From: Notospermus geniculatus
Lineage: Eukaryota > Nemertea > Pilidiophora > Heteronemertea > Lineidae
Direction: 5' to 3'
Assembly: GCA_002633025.1 (NCBI GenBank)
Contig: NMRB01000492.1
Span: forward strand, 192,589-256,588
Length of the DNA: 64,000 bases
Positions 46,687-57,737 of this stretch are shown here, piece after piece. Below the pieces are notes generated by a model. It did not search any database. It saw only the letters and a program-made list of their open reading frames with translations, and was not told where the DNA came from. The position numbers and the translations under genes are program-made. Numbering within the stretch: the first letter of the stretch is position 1; each line of letters begins with the position of its first letter.

Positions 46687-46974
46687 TTATACGTGTTCCC
46701 CAAATAGTTGAGATGCGCCACCATCCACTTAAGGCGAAGCATACTCAACGAAATCTGAAAATCATGACGATGAAAATGTCTCAGACTATCTCGACTTCAG
46801 CTTTTTATCCCATCAAATTAACTTGCATAGATAAGTATGGCATGATATCCGTTGCAAAATTCGACACCAAACATATTTATGTTGGAAGTGTATATTTGCA
46901 TGGGACATACACATTTATGTTCGATAAAACTCAATATGTGCATGCGATAAAGTTCATGTTCGTGTTCGATGTTA

Positions 46975-47190
46975 CATCTATGCATGCGCTAAAATTACAT
47001 TTATGTTCGATGCTACTTCCGGTTTCATGCGAACTCGGAATTGTGGGTAATCAAAACGTAACATGTGCGTATGGTAAAAGTTCACATTCATGTCCGATGT
47101 CACATCCATGCATGCGCTAAAATTACATTTATGTTCGATGTGACTTCCGCTTTTGTGCGAACTCGGAATTCTGGGTAACTTTGAAAGGAT
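46975..47190 (+). repeat. 128-bp imperfect tandem duplication
   Basis: ATGCATGCGCTAAAATTACA followed by TTTATGTTCGATG and CGAACTCGGAATT occurs at 46979 and again 128 bp later. Shorter decayed units (GTTCGATGTTACATC, CATGCGATAAAGTTCATG) precede it. Confidence 0.7.
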
Positions 47191-47561
47191 GACCCTGATT
47201 GGCTCCCGTGTTTTAAGGCCATGTAAATGAAATAGTTGGTTAACATCCTTCGACTCTCAATTGTCTGAGGAGGGCGGGAGGTCTTTTAAATTTTTTTCTT
47301 GAGTTTGAGATGCATGTTACCATGGTAACCATCTTGATGAGGCCGAATTTGATTGGATATTGGTTTATGGTGATGTCCCATGATGCCTGGCGTGAATGAA
47401 GAAAAATGTGCAGGTGAAGGGTGCAGGAAGGAAGCAATGTCCATCTAGGGCTTTTTCGGACAATAGCACCGGTTTCCTCCTATCCGACGATCGGTTGGTA
47501 CCTATTTTCGGACAAAGTTTATTTGACGGAACTTTTGTTTGTTAAGGTCACTGAACACAAT
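47191..47561. other. Unassigned sequence before the gap
   Basis: No gene or repeat is recognised between the tandem duplication and the run of N. Confidence 0.4.
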
Positions 47562-47676
47562 NNNNNNNNNNNNNNNNNNNNNNNNNNNNNNNNNNNNNNN
47601 NNNNNNNNNNNNNNNNNNNNNNNNNNNNNNNNNNNNNNNNNNNNNNNNNNNNNNNNNNNNNNNNNNNNNNNNNNNN
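47562..47676. other. Assembly gap (115 N)
   Basis: A run of N. Sequence resuming at 47677 repeats sequence from 42631, so the gap links two versions of one region and its size is probably not meaningful. Confidence 0.95.
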
Positions 47677-48371
47677 AGATTCTCCGGCCTCGTGTAAATT
47701 GTTAATCGACATGTTTGCCGCCTCGCCATCTTTAATCACCCTGACACGAATCTCTTTTAAATGTAACTGAATTATTTATTGCTCATTCGGATGGCATCCA
47801 TTAGGAGCAAGGACAACCGTCACGAAACATTTCAATCAACAATTATCAATCAAAGCTTCCAATACCGCTGTGCTGAAGTCTGGGATTCCGTGTTGCTGGC
47901 CAACTAGTGGATGGTAAAATGAGTAATATCACTCTCTTTTCCACATTTGGTAAGTTCCTTACTGACGGCAGTGAGCGCTTTCTCTGGTACGATTGATATC
48001 AAACGGTATTACGACAACATAATCGTGTATGGTTTGCCACGCTTCGACAGTGATAGCCCATCTTGCAAGAAGAAATTGCATTATGGTTAATCATATCTGA
48101 ATCAGTATGCGTGTGGTGTCGGGATCGGTCGAGCGGTGACGAACAAGCTCGTTGGTTGGTTAATGAAATAGTACGAGTTTGTCAGGATAATTAGAGCCAA
48201 TCACTAGAACAAGGTAAATCGCTCTGATTGCCTGCGTGAGGCGCGTGAGACCCTGTCGATTCAATCCTTTTCCTCCTCTTTACCTTTAGTCAGTGGAGTA
48301 CTTCATGAGTACAACATTCCAGATGGCTAGCCAGAAATATTTGAAGCATGTTAATGAATAAGCAAGAACTA

Positions 48372-48577
48372 TAGAGGTTCTTCACGTGACGTCACATTTC
48401 CATGACGACACGATGCCGCCATGTTGGGCGACAAAATGTCAAGCGACGTCACGTCATGAACACAGCGTCAACACACAGATCGTGACATCAAAATGTCATG
48501 ACGTGACAGTTTCGACGTCGTCGTCAGCCACTTGACGGCCAGCATGGTGACCGTTGTGACGTCAGTGAAGAACGTCT
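48372..48577. mobile_element. GAGGTTCTTCAC-family MITE (allelic to 43849-44076)
   Basis: The same insertion as 43849-44076 but lacking about 20 bp (CTCTTCTTGCAGTCACGTG) near the right arm. Confidence 0.75.
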
Positions 48578-50007
48578 ATAAAAGGCAATGGTAACAGTGG
48601 TTGCAGGACTATTCTCTTGGCTTGAGAGAGACCTATGGTCTACATTCAACTTGCAATGATTTATATTTTGACGCCCGACTTTCATATAAATGAAATGTAC
48701 CTTCCGGATGTTCTATATAGGACCTATCGCGTCACTGCCTCTAAATATCACTCCTTAGATGAATGCCCTCGTCGTTGCCGCCTTGTCAATTCCTTCGAGT
48801 AAGATGAATGACTGATTTTCTCTGCATAGAAAGGTATCTCGACGTGAATAATTTACGATGTAATAACATGAAAAAATAGTTGGGTTTGCGTTCGTTGGTT
48901 TTTCCTGAGCGGATGTTGCTGATTGGTGTTTTTATCAACCCCTCGTCGTTCTGGTTGTATTGGAGGCGTTGAGAAAAGCACCCAGGAGCGTGTGATTGGT
49001 TACGCAGCAAGACTAGTCCCGGAGCTGGGCGACTTTTATTCAGGACTGTATGCTTGTGGGATAAAGTTAGTCTACCTGACTACAGAAACACTTTTCTTAA
49101 GTGTAGCCAATGGTGGGTGTGGGAGATAGCGGGTTTTGAATTCTTGAAACTGACTTTATCATTGGACGAAAGAGCTGTGCTTTGCTACCTTGAGAACTCG
49201 CCTTCGTTGGCAAAACATTTCATGATATCCACCCGGTTGCATTATGAGACCGCAATGGTCGTATGTCAAAAGATTGCCGCTGATTATATGAATGGTGCGT
49301 ATATTTCCGACAACAATCGTATGGTTCCTATTGTCACTTTCATATTCATATCCGTCCACGGAGGTAAATTCTGTATTTCCTCGTTTCTATCGATCGGATA
49401 TATTACATTAACAACATTTTTTACGACCACCGTGTTGGCTTTCTCACTCTTGTTTATCCGCGTAAGGAGGAACGAATTTCTCCTGGGAATGACGTGTAAA
49501 TTCGCGGCGGCTCAGAGTAGGTAACTTTCGGTGATCGAGTAAGGTTACTCCTAGGATTTCAGGTGTAAAGCGAGTTTCACTACTCTGAGGACTGACTAAA
49601 TTCCAAGCTGACATTTTTAAGTTCCACAGCCCTGACCAAGCCTGTCCGGAGGCTGATAAACTGTTAGCTTGCCGTCCATCCGATTCCTTTCTGAAGCTTA
49701 ATATATCCTCCTCAGATAATGTTACAGCGCTGATCGCCGAAGGGGGTGAAAGGAGAAATGTCAACAAGGCCTTGAAGGGCTCCAATTCCACACGCGGATT
49801 ATCTTGTCCATGGAGCCGATGATGAATCGGAATTCGTTAAGTAAGAATCGGTGTTAGCAGCTAAAAGCCTGCCTGTACTTCTTCTGATGGATTTATAAGC
49901 GGCGAGACGAGAAAGTTGACTGTCGTTGTTGCCGAAGAAGTGAATATGACAGGGGTATGACAGCCGTTGTTTGTTTATATCTTTTCTCTTTCATTGTGCG
50001 AATGAGG

Positions 50008-50168
50008 CAGGCGCGGATCCGGGGGGCGCCCCCCCCTTTCGGCCAACAAATCTGTAAAATTGACCGTGAAATTCTGAAAGTTGCAGCAAATCATTGAAAT
50101 TCACCGCAGATTTCAATATTTCTAGCAGAGTGCACCCCCTCCTTTCAGAAATCGTGGTCCCGCCCCTG
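50008..50168. mobile_element. hAT-like MITE (second copy of 45467-45627)
   Basis: Identical element and flanks at the constant 4541-bp offset. Confidence 0.55.
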
Positions 50169-51008
50169 TGAGGAACTTGTGTTTGCGGATATCATCATTA
50201 TCATTCACTAGATGAAGATGACAAGGTCAACAATTTTGGTCGAGGGGTGACATTTCGGTCTGTCCCCCGACATGGAAGCGCGCCATTTTCTATATCGTAC
50301 CCGTACATGTATGTGACACATGTATGTGTCACAACCTGTCTCTCCGGCTGCTGGACAGGTGCCCGGCAGCGGGGGAATGCGTGAAGACGTGAAAACCCAT
50401 GTTGAAAGATCATTTGGGGGACGTTTTTATATTTTATGAGACTATCAAGTACTAAGCTAGTAACACCAGCTTCCTGAGTAAGAAATGAAAACAGAGAATT
50501 TGCTCTGTGCGTTCAGTTGCCAGTGTTCATTTTGAGGATTCTCCAAAAGTCTTACTTTCGTAATGACTTTTAAATCAAATCTGTTCATTTGCTCATTCAA
50601 CTCTGCATGCTGCATTAAGATCTACTTCTTTAGCAGAGTTTTTGACGTTTCGTGCTGCATTTACTTCCATTAAGCAAATCATGGTGAAATTAGGGCAAAA
50701 TTGACTGAGAATACCTCCTCTTGAAGAAAATCGAGTCAGCATATCATCATTTTTTATCTCAAATTACCGGATTTTATGAGACACCGTGACATGGCTATGT
50801 TTATAGAGCCATATCGATCACTGCTGTACATTGATAGGTAGAAAGGTGAAGATGTCACGCTCAATAGTGTTGGTACTTGGAAACTTGAGAGGTGCACTCT
50901 TGCATTATTGGATTAGCTGGGACACAGCTGGAGCTCGGGACACACAACTCATGTCGTCTAATGCGAAGACAGACAAAGTGCGTATGCTACGTGTAACGAC
51001 AGCTTTTT

Positions 51009-51227
51009 TGAGTTTCTCAAATTTCCATGACGACACGATGACGCCATATTGGCTGTCAAAGTGTCAAGGGACGTCACGGCATGAACACAGCGTCAACACA
51101 CAGAACGTGACGTCAAAATGTCATGACGTGACAGTTTTGACGTCGTCGTCGGCCATTTGACGGCCAACATGGCCGATTCTTTTGCAGGTAGTCACCTGAC
51201 CGTTGTGACGTCAGTGAAGAACCTCTA
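51009..51227. mobile_element. GAGGTTCTTCAC-family MITE (second copy of 46468-46686)
   Basis: Same sequence at the 4541-bp offset, inside the contained contig. Confidence 0.75.
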
Positions 51228-51636
51228 TTATACGTGTTCCCCAAATAGTTGAGATGCGCCACCATCCACTTAAGGCGAAGCATACTCAACGAAATCTGAA
51301 AATCATGACGATGAAAATGTCTCAGACTATCTCGACTTCAGCTTTTTATCCCATCAAATTAACTTGCATAGATAAGTATGGCATGATATCCGTTGCAAAA
51401 TTCGACACCAAACATATTTATGTTGGAAGTGTATATTTGCATGGGACATACACATTTATGTTCGATAAAACTCAATATGTGCATGCGATAAAGTTCATGT
51501 TCGTGTTCGATGTTACATCTATGCATGCGCTAAAATTACATTTATGTTCGATGCTACTTCCGGTTTCATGCGAACTCGGAATTGTGGGTAATCAAAACGT
51601 AACATGTGCGTATGGTAAAAGTTCACATTCATGTCC

Positions 51637-51637
51637 N
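51637..51637. other. Single-N assembly join
   Basis: Ends the contained contig. The next contig starts GGAGCCATCTGAG and re-enters the duplicated sequence at 51881. Confidence 0.8.
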
Positions 51638-51772
51638 GGAGCCATCTGAGATTGAAAATTTTTGGCTCATTGGATTGCCCAGGTTGACAAACCTAGGGGT
51701 AGGACTTGTTTCCAAGACTGTAGCTGTTCCAGGAGATGACATATGAAGGTGTGACAGACCGGACACACAGAA

Positions 51773-51833
51773 ACACACACACACACACACACACATACAC
51801 ACACACACACACACACACATACACACACAGACA
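51773..51833 (+). repeat. CA/GT microsatellite
   Basis: (AC)n with a few AT interruptions, about 60 bp. Open frames reading VCVCVC on the minus strand are products of this repeat. Confidence 0.95.
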
Positions 51834-51880
51834 CCATGACCAAACACAATATGGTTCCCGATCTGATTGATCGGGAACCA

Positions 51881-52565
51881 TAATTAGGGCAAAATTGACT
51901 GAGAATACCTCCTCTTGAAGAAAATCGAGTCAGCATATCATCATTTTTTATCTCAAATTACCGGATTTTATGAGACACCGTGACATGGCTATGTTTACAG
52001 AGCCATATCGATCACTGCTCTACATTGATAGCCAGAAAGGTGAAGATGTCACGCTCAATAGTGTTGGTACTTGGAAACTTGAGAGGTCACTCTTGCATTA
52101 TTGGATTAGCTGGGACACAGCTGCAGCTCGGGACACACAACTCAGGTCGTCTAATGCGACAGACGAAGTGCGTATGCTGCGTGTAACGATAGCTTTTTTG
52201 AGTTTCTCACATTTCCATGACGACATGATGCCGCCATATTGGCTGTCAAAGTGTCAAGTGACATCACGTCATGAACACAGCGTCAACACACAGAACGTGA
52301 CGTCAAAATGTCATGACGTGACAGTTTTGACGTCGTCACCGGCCATTTGACGGCCAACATTGCCGATTCTTTTGCAGTCACCTGACCGTTGTGACGTCAG
52401 TGAAGAACCTCTGTTATACGTGTTCCCCAAATATAGTTGAGATGCGCCACCATCCACTTAAGGCGAAGCATACTCAACGAAATCTGAAAATCATGACGAC
52501 GAAAATGTCTCGGACTATCTCGACTTCAGCTTTTTATCCCATCAAATTAACTTGCATAGATAAGG
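51881..52565. repeat. Third, diverged copy of 46150-46824
   Basis: AATTAGGGCAAAATTGACTG to ACTTGCATAGATAAG matches both other copies with several percent substitutions and small indels (for example GAGGTCACTC for GAGGTGCACTC). After 52565 the sequence is unique. Confidence 0.8.
52198..52412. mobile_element. GAGGTTCTTCAC-family MITE (third allele)
   Basis: Same locus as 46468-46686, with ACATGATGCCGCC and GTCACCGGCC variants, ending GTGAAGAACCTCTG. Confidence 0.75.
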
Positions 52566-53646
52566 ATGCTATAAGTGTATTGCATCAGGAATACGAATGG
52601 CCGATGCATTGATTCTTATATCGTGCTTACCATGTTTACCGTCAGTGATTTTGGAGTAGGACTCTGAATCAATAAAAACGACGTCTACTTCTGGCTTATA
52701 CTTTAACACGGCGAGATATTCAAACTGAACACGGGAAGACATTGGGGATGTTCGCTTTCAAGTGTTATTTGCTTGAATAAATACTTAATTTTATATTTCA
52801 TGGTGCAGGATTTTACGCTTCTCCTAGAGGGAAAGAAGTCCTAGGCTCCTACACGTGAAGTAAGTAATGTTCAGGTAAACTGAAACGGAATTTGCTAAAG
52901 AAGGTGGCCTTGGCGCCCAAAGACAGAGTAGATTTCTGCCTTTTGGGACTCTTAACATCCTCCACCTATCGCCGCTAGGTTACGCCACTAGTCCGTGGGC
53001 CCCACCTATCAGGGAAAGGTGGAGCGATCTAAAACACGGAATCAACACCAACCGCGTGCCAGATTTTTCTCTCAGTGGCCAATATAAGCCTACTAAGCAG
53101 CTACGACAGACCACAGCACACCGAAACCTGGTCCAATGGACGCCTTTTGTGTGGGAAATTGATCAGGACGTGGATGCCACTTTAATTTCAATAGTATGAG
53201 TGAATCACTAGTGACACCTATTGAGGCAGTGAGATACATGTATATGGTCCCCATTGAGCAACGGAAAGTGCACGATGAAAACGTCGGTTGGTCGCTCGCA
53301 TGTTTTCAGCTAAATGATGCGAATAAAAATGTGTCTACCATGTCTATTGAACTGTGAACTGATGGCTATGGTTGTTATTCAAACACACCGGGTGCTGGGT
53401 AATTGGATAATTTCGTAACTAAAATGCAGAGTGGAAGCAATAATTAGGTTTATGTCGACGATGATGGAGGGAATGTAATGAACTCCCCATATCCGACCGT
53501 GTGGGATACTGGTATTGTGAATAATTAGTAGAAATGGACCGCTTTTTGTTTCCATGTAATTTGGAATGGGGATGAGTACCCCTTGAAAACTGAGGTCACA
53601 TGTCATAATAAACCATTGACTTGTTTTTTAGGATGCTATGGGACAA
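52566..53646. other. Intergenic; short shared repeat block only
   Basis: AGTGACACCTATTGAGGCAG near 53210 is the complement of a block at about 14836-14858. No gene is recognised. Confidence 0.45.
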
Positions 53647-53873
53647 TTAAAGGAACACGCTATGTGATATCTTACCGGTATTTTGACTGCCGACGTAGAG
53701 GGAGCCACCTAGCGGCAGCAATACGAACTACAAAAAACATTACAAAATGTACGTAGTAGGTCTACATCGGATCCATTCGCCGACAACGTAGTTAGTCTCT
53801 GGGGTTGGAGAGTGGCGCGCACGGCGACGGTGGCGCCGGCTGTCGAGAAAAGTGCAATACCGGGCGCCTTTAA
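53647..53873. mobile_element. TTAA-bounded MITE related to 16229-16504
   Basis: TTAA at 53647-53650 and 53870-53873. GGTGGCGCCGGCTGTCGA and a GCGCCTTTAA tip are shared with the earlier copy. The element is 227 bp and non-coding. Confidence 0.6.
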
Positions 53874-54000
53874 GGGTGTTTCAAAAAATGACCACACCAA
53901 ACCAGACAATCTCAGAATCAAGTTTTTTTCAAGATCCTGATAAAGGATCTTCATACATGAAAAACAGTTATTTCATCAAATCAGGGTCACAGAGAAATCT
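53874..54000 (+). repeat. GGGTGTTTCAAAAAATG repeat (second copy)
   Basis: GGGTGTTTCAAAAAATGACC, AAGATCCTGATAAAGGATCT and GTTATTTCATCAAATCAG parallel 3518-3640. It directly abuts the TTAA MITE. Confidence 0.5.
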
Positions 54001-54940
54001 TCCAGATTTGTTTCACAGTGTAGGTACCCCATACGAGGGAAATCTGAGGAACGTAAAACGTGTTCCGTCTGAATGTAATTAATCCACTAAAAGCACCCCA
54101 TACATACAATATTTATATCCGATGTCGTCATCACAATGTACCGTATTCCCACAATCCAATAGGTCTCAGTTCAGTGCATATCGTACTCACGATAACCGGC
54201 AGTCGTTCACTATGGTGTTGTATTTGTGTTTGACTTGTTCATGATATTGAGACGTCTACGGAGAGTGACAACCGGTAAGATTCAGTTTGTGGTGGATATC
54301 AGAAACCTCCGCAGCAGCAGCAATGATCTCCACTCTCATCAAGACTGGTATCGTCTGCGGATCGCGAATCGCGTACTGGAGAGGTGGCCATTTTGAATTG
54401 TTGGATTTGCCGGCTGTCGTTGAATGCTTGTTTTGCTTGGCTGCGGGGTGGTGGGGGGAGGGGGCTGCGAATTCCAGGCCTGTCCAGTTTGAAGAGGCAT
54501 GCATTGTCACGGTGCTCAGGTTACGGATACGTTGTCAGAAAACCCCGTTTGGCGGATATCCTAGATCCGGGGCATTAGATTCTATTACACCAGTCCGGGA
54601 CACCAGTGTAACATCTCAGCGGTTCTGTGTGTGAACGTTCCCTCTCTCATTGTACTGCCCCATTGAACAGNCGAGTGAGAAATGACCCCTGGATGTAAAA
54701 AAGACTCCACTTTATCTGCTGGAGAGAATCAATACCGGGAAATCTATTTTTAGATAACCTGTGAGTCATTCAGCTGTTCACTGAACACGATAATGCACGT
54801 ACAAAAAAACAGTCGTGTACTACACACACATGCTCATTCAAACAGAGAGCTTGATATACGGCAGCCAAACGCCCACAGATACGATGGCAGGGTTCTAGGA
54901 TAGCTGAATGGGTGAATGTCGTCCAGTCCTGATCCTACAC
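54001..54940. other. Intergenic with single-N join at 54671
   Basis: A G-rich run (GGGGTGGTGGGGGGAGGGGG) lies at 54445-54464, and a GATTCTATTACACC block of the GACATCAGGAAG repeat family at 54553-54608. No gene is recognised. Confidence 0.5.
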
Positions 54941-55060
54941 CCTGATCCCTAGCCCAAGCCCCTAACCCTAACTGCAACCCTGACCCTCAACCCTTGTCAC
55001 TGACCCCTACCCCAATCCTAAACCTAGTCCTGACCCTAACTGTTACCGCTAGCCATCCTA
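54941..55060 (+). repeat. Degenerate CCCTAA/CCCTGA-rich tandem repeat
   Basis: Drifting units such as CCCTAACCCTAACTG, GACCCT and CCCAATCCTAA. It is telomere-like in flavour but degenerate and internal. Confidence 0.6.
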
Positions 55061-55109
55061 ACTCCGTATCCTGGGTACACTGGTTTAGACAACATTAACA
55101 GTTTGTGCT

Positions 55110-55275
55110 CTAGGATATTCCCCCTGGATTTTTACCCCTTGGATTTTTTTGCCCCGGAAACTAATATTTGCCCTAGGATGTCTCCCCCTAGGACTTCTGC
55201 CCCCCTCCGACATTTGTCCCCTGGATATTGCCCATGAGATATCTCATGCCCCCACAGAGTTTTGCCCCCAGAGTT
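55110..55275 (+). repeat. Degenerate TTGCCCCTAGGAT tandem repeat
   Basis: About nine units of roughly 15-20 bp with cores CCCC, GGAT and TTTG/TTTT (for example TTTGCCCCGGA, TTTGCCCTAGGATG). Lies about 450 bp upstream of the TRIM start. Confidence 0.55.
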
Positions 55276-55470
55276 ACCGGTAATACAAGGAACTCACGGG
55301 AAGGTCCCGGGGGAAGGTGAAGGAGGGAAGATGGGGGCGGGAGCTTCGAGCTGGGGTGGCAGGCCGGTGGATGGAATCAAATCCCTCCAGTATATAGATG
55401 TCCCCCAAACAACACTTACGCATTAACCGGCATTGAAGTGGACTGTAGAGAAACCACGATCCTTAATCCT

Positions 55471-55536
55471 GTGACAAACAATACAGGGGACATCAGGAAG
55501 GCGGGGACATTAGATTCTATCACACCGGTACGTCAC
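55471..55536 (-). repeat. GACATCAGGAAG-family dispersed repeat
   Basis: GTGACAAACAATACAGGGGA, CATCAGGAAGGCGGGGAC and GATTCTATCACACC match 25478-25546. The minus strand has an A-box-like GGTGTGATAGAATCTAATG. Confidence 0.5.
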
Positions 55537-55708
55537 TTAAGGGAACTTGTTGACTGCTGCTAAATGGTATCCGAAGCGAGTGAAGCCATAGCAGTCTTGC
55601 AATAATTAAACTCATTTGACCACTTTCAGAGTGAGAGTCGTTCTCAGCCGTAGACAAGGTTTCATAACTTTGCATCAGCCGTTTAGTACCACCGTTTTGG
55701 GTTTTTCA

Positions 55709-55716
55709 GGTCAAAA
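55709..55716 (+). promoter_or_regulatory. Possible 5'-UTR splice acceptor before the TRIM start
   Basis: GGGTTTTTCAG ends at 55709, six bases before the ATG at 55716. It looks like a 3' splice site, so the intronless coding frame may be preceded by a spliced non-coding 5' exon. Confidence 0.35.
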
Positions 55717-57737
55717 TGGCGGCATCCTCGTTGTCGGCCATCTGGAGACATCTGGAATGTTCGATCTGTCACGAGCTCATGAACACGCCGAAGATTCTCG
55801 AATCATGCAACCATGTATTCTGCAAGAACTGCCTCATTGCGTACGCGTGGTCAAGGAAAAGTTTGGCGAGCTTTCCCTGCCCTGAGTGTCGGGAAGAGTG
55901 TAAGTTACCCGCAAACGGCGTGGACGGTCTCAGAGATGATTTCAGAGCTGCGAGTTTAATAAGTACTCTAAAACAGGTTCCACAGGAAACGATTCGTACG
56001 TGTAACATTTGTAATGGCAGTGAAGCAGTTTCCGTCTGCGATTCGTGTGACCTTGACCTCTGTAAAAAGTGTCTGATGATGCATGTTAAAGAGACACAAG
56101 CCGCATCAACTGATGATCATGTTGTCTATGATTTGTGTTCGGAACATATGAAAAGACAAAATCAGTACTGTAAGACGTGTGATAAAATCATATGTATGCA
56201 GTGTTGTAGAGAGGCGCACACCAACAATAAACACCAAACTGGGCCTTATAAAGAGTTTGCTGGCAAAAGGATGACAGCGTTGGAAGAGTTGCTCGAGAGG
56301 GTTTCGAAAACGGCCAAGTCAACCTCTGACCGCATCACGGATATAGATGAGAAGTTGGTTACACATGTGAAGAGGAAGGTCGAAGTCGAGAAGAAGAGGG
56401 TTATTGAGAAATCAAATGCTGTCATTAAACCAGTCATTGATGAGATGTTGAAAGTCCAACAGGAAATAGAACGACTTGAATCTCGTCTGTCAGAGCTGGA
56501 AATGACGAAAGCCAAACACGTAGACGAGATGACTGCCGAGATTAAAGAAATAGACGACCGCATTGATGGTACATTAGGGATAGAACACCACAAAGAAGCC
56601 GTATCGGACGGGATGAAAAAGATTGCATCCATCAATGAACAACTCTCTAATCTGAAGGGAAACTCCTGGTTAGGGTTAGAATTTCACCAGCAAATGAATG
56701 AGTGCTACGTTGGGCTAAGCGGTGTTGAATCTGTATTGGATGGTTCGGTACAGGCCGTAGAAGACCTGCAGGAGAGTATTTTTCAGTTTGATAGCGGCAC
56801 AGAGAAAGATACTGGTCCATCGAACACTCCGGACAAGCCGGAGGTTCAGGCTGCTTCTGTAAAGGCTGAGAGATGCGAACGCCGGCGCAGTCCTAAACGT
56901 GATGAATGGGTGTTCGAAGATGGTAACCCCGGCTGTATATACAGCGTGGTTAGTCTGCCGAAAGGACTGGCTATCTTGGGCGGCACAAGTGATATTCACC
57001 CCAGCAAGATTTTCTACTTTCCATCGATGGATTCAAAGGACCATACGGAAATATCTGACGGGGTGGTACCGTCTAGGGACCTCGCTGCTGACGATAGTGG
57101 CGACTTAATCCTTATCCGTGCGAAGAAACCCCATCTTCGAGTTTTTGGGCGCGGCGATGGGTACAAGTGTTATAGTGACATGGTTTCACCAGATGTGTTA
57201 ACCAGGCCCACTGCCATTACCTGCGCCAAAGATAAGATTATTGTGCAGAATGGCTTTTCCCCCGATACCTTTATACTCGTTCTAAACATGAAAGGAGTCC
57301 TGTTGCATTCGTTTGATACGCATTTCCATGGCCGCCTTGCATATAATCCGGTCGACAGCGTCATTTACCATTCCTTACCCGACTCCATCATTCTAAAGTT
57401 GACTGATGGAATTTTGTCATCTACGGGGACGGTGCTAAAGAGCCCTGGCTTCACCATCAGGGACATATGCTGTGGAACTGATGGCAAGATTTACGTGGCT
57501 GGTTGCCGGCAGTTTGGTAAAAAGTTTTCTAGTCTTGAAGTTTGTTCAGGTTATGGTTTGATGAATTGGGTTGACGTCAAAGTTTCGGATAATGAAGGGC
57601 GACCCCTGGTGGTCGTGGATGAAAGAGTGGAACGAATCAGAATTGACATTAAAGATGGTGTTCTGATCATTGCTTGTGGAGCAAGAGTAATGTTCTATGA
57701 TGTGTCTGAGGAGTCCACCTTGGAAGACGTGGATTAG
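55716..57737 (+). CDS. TRIM-type RING E3 ubiquitin ligase with NHL-like C-terminus
   Basis: A single uninterrupted frame of 673 residues; AAAATGG is a good start context. The RING C3HC4 is C15, C18, C31, H33, C36, C39, C55, C58. A B-box-1-like zinc module spans C96-H123, and B-box 2 is C141, H144, C152, C155, C160, C163, H168, H173. Residues about 185-320 are charged, heptad-like and predicted coiled coil; about 360-395 is a polar, basic linker. From about 396 to 665, repeated units of the type 'ADDSGDLILI...LRVFGRGDGYK' and 'GTDGKIYVAG' resemble NHL/beta-propeller blades. The RING would recruit an E2 enzyme to transfer ubiquitin, the coiled coil would dimerise the protein and the propeller would bind the substrate or RNA. 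Invertebrate genomes often carry many such genes, so a one-to-one orthologue cannot be named. The TRIM call is firm; the propeller class is inference. Confidence 0.92.
   Translation: MAASSLSAIWRHLECSICHELMNTPKILESCNHVFCKNCLIAYAWSRKSLASFPCPECREECKLPANGVDGLRDDFRAASLISTLKQVPQETIRTCNICNGSEAVSVCDSCDLDLCKKCLMMHVKETQAASTDDHVVYDLCSEHMKRQNQYCKTCDKIICMQCCREAHTNNKHQTGPYKEFAGKRMTALEELLERVSKTAKSTSDRITDIDEKLVTHVKRKVEVEKKRVIEKSNAVIKPVIDEMLKVQQEIERLESRLSELEMTKAKHVDEMTAEIKEIDDRIDGTLGIEHHKEAVSDGMKKIASINEQLSNLKGNSWLGLEFHQQMNECYVGLSGVESVLDGSVQAVEDLQESIFQFDSGTEKDTGPSNTPDKPEVQAASVKAERCERRRSPKRDEWVFEDGNPGCIYSVVSLPKGLAILGGTSDIHPSKIFYFPSMDSKDHTEISDGVVPSRDLAADDSGDLILIRAKKPHLRVFGRGDGYKCYSDMVSPDVLTRPTAITCAKDKIIVQNGFSPDTFILVLNMKGVLLHSFDTHFHGRLAYNPVDSVIYHSLPDSIILKLTDGILSSTGTVLKSPGFTIRDICCGTDGKIYVAGCRQFGKKFSSLEVCSGYGLMNWVDVKVSDNEGRPLVVVDERVERIRIDIKDGVLIIACGARVMFYDVSEESTLEDVD

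Larger units (their letters stand above)
42631..47095. repeat. Direct repeat 3, left copy (allelic contig)
   Basis: Matches 47677-51636. In the first ~2.4 kb the copies differ by many substitutions and indels, including about 550 bp (42906-43453) present only here. From about 45118 on they look identical at a constant offset of 4541. A third, diverged copy of 46150-46824 is at 51881-52565. Confidence 0.85.
47677..51636. repeat. Direct repeat 3, right copy (contained contig)
   Basis: Begins at AGATTCTCCGGCCTCGTG (as at 42631) and ends at CACATTCATGTCC (as at about 47095), so the whole contig is contained in the left copy. Confidence 0.85.

Noticed and set aside
49054-49524. 156-codon frame with membrane-like stretches
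   Set aside because: The allelic version at 44.5-45.0 kb has a one-base indel and mostly amino-acid-changing differences, so the frame is not conserved.
51629-51936. Minus-strand frames rich in VCVC
   Set aside because: Translation of the CA/GT microsatellite.
5119-52412. Regularly repeated palindromes as a CRISPR-like array
   Set aside because: Copies are ~200 bp, far apart and self-complementary, in a eukaryotic setting.
54941-55060. Possible telomere
   Set aside because: CCCTAA units are degenerate, short and followed by ordinary gene-bearing sequence.
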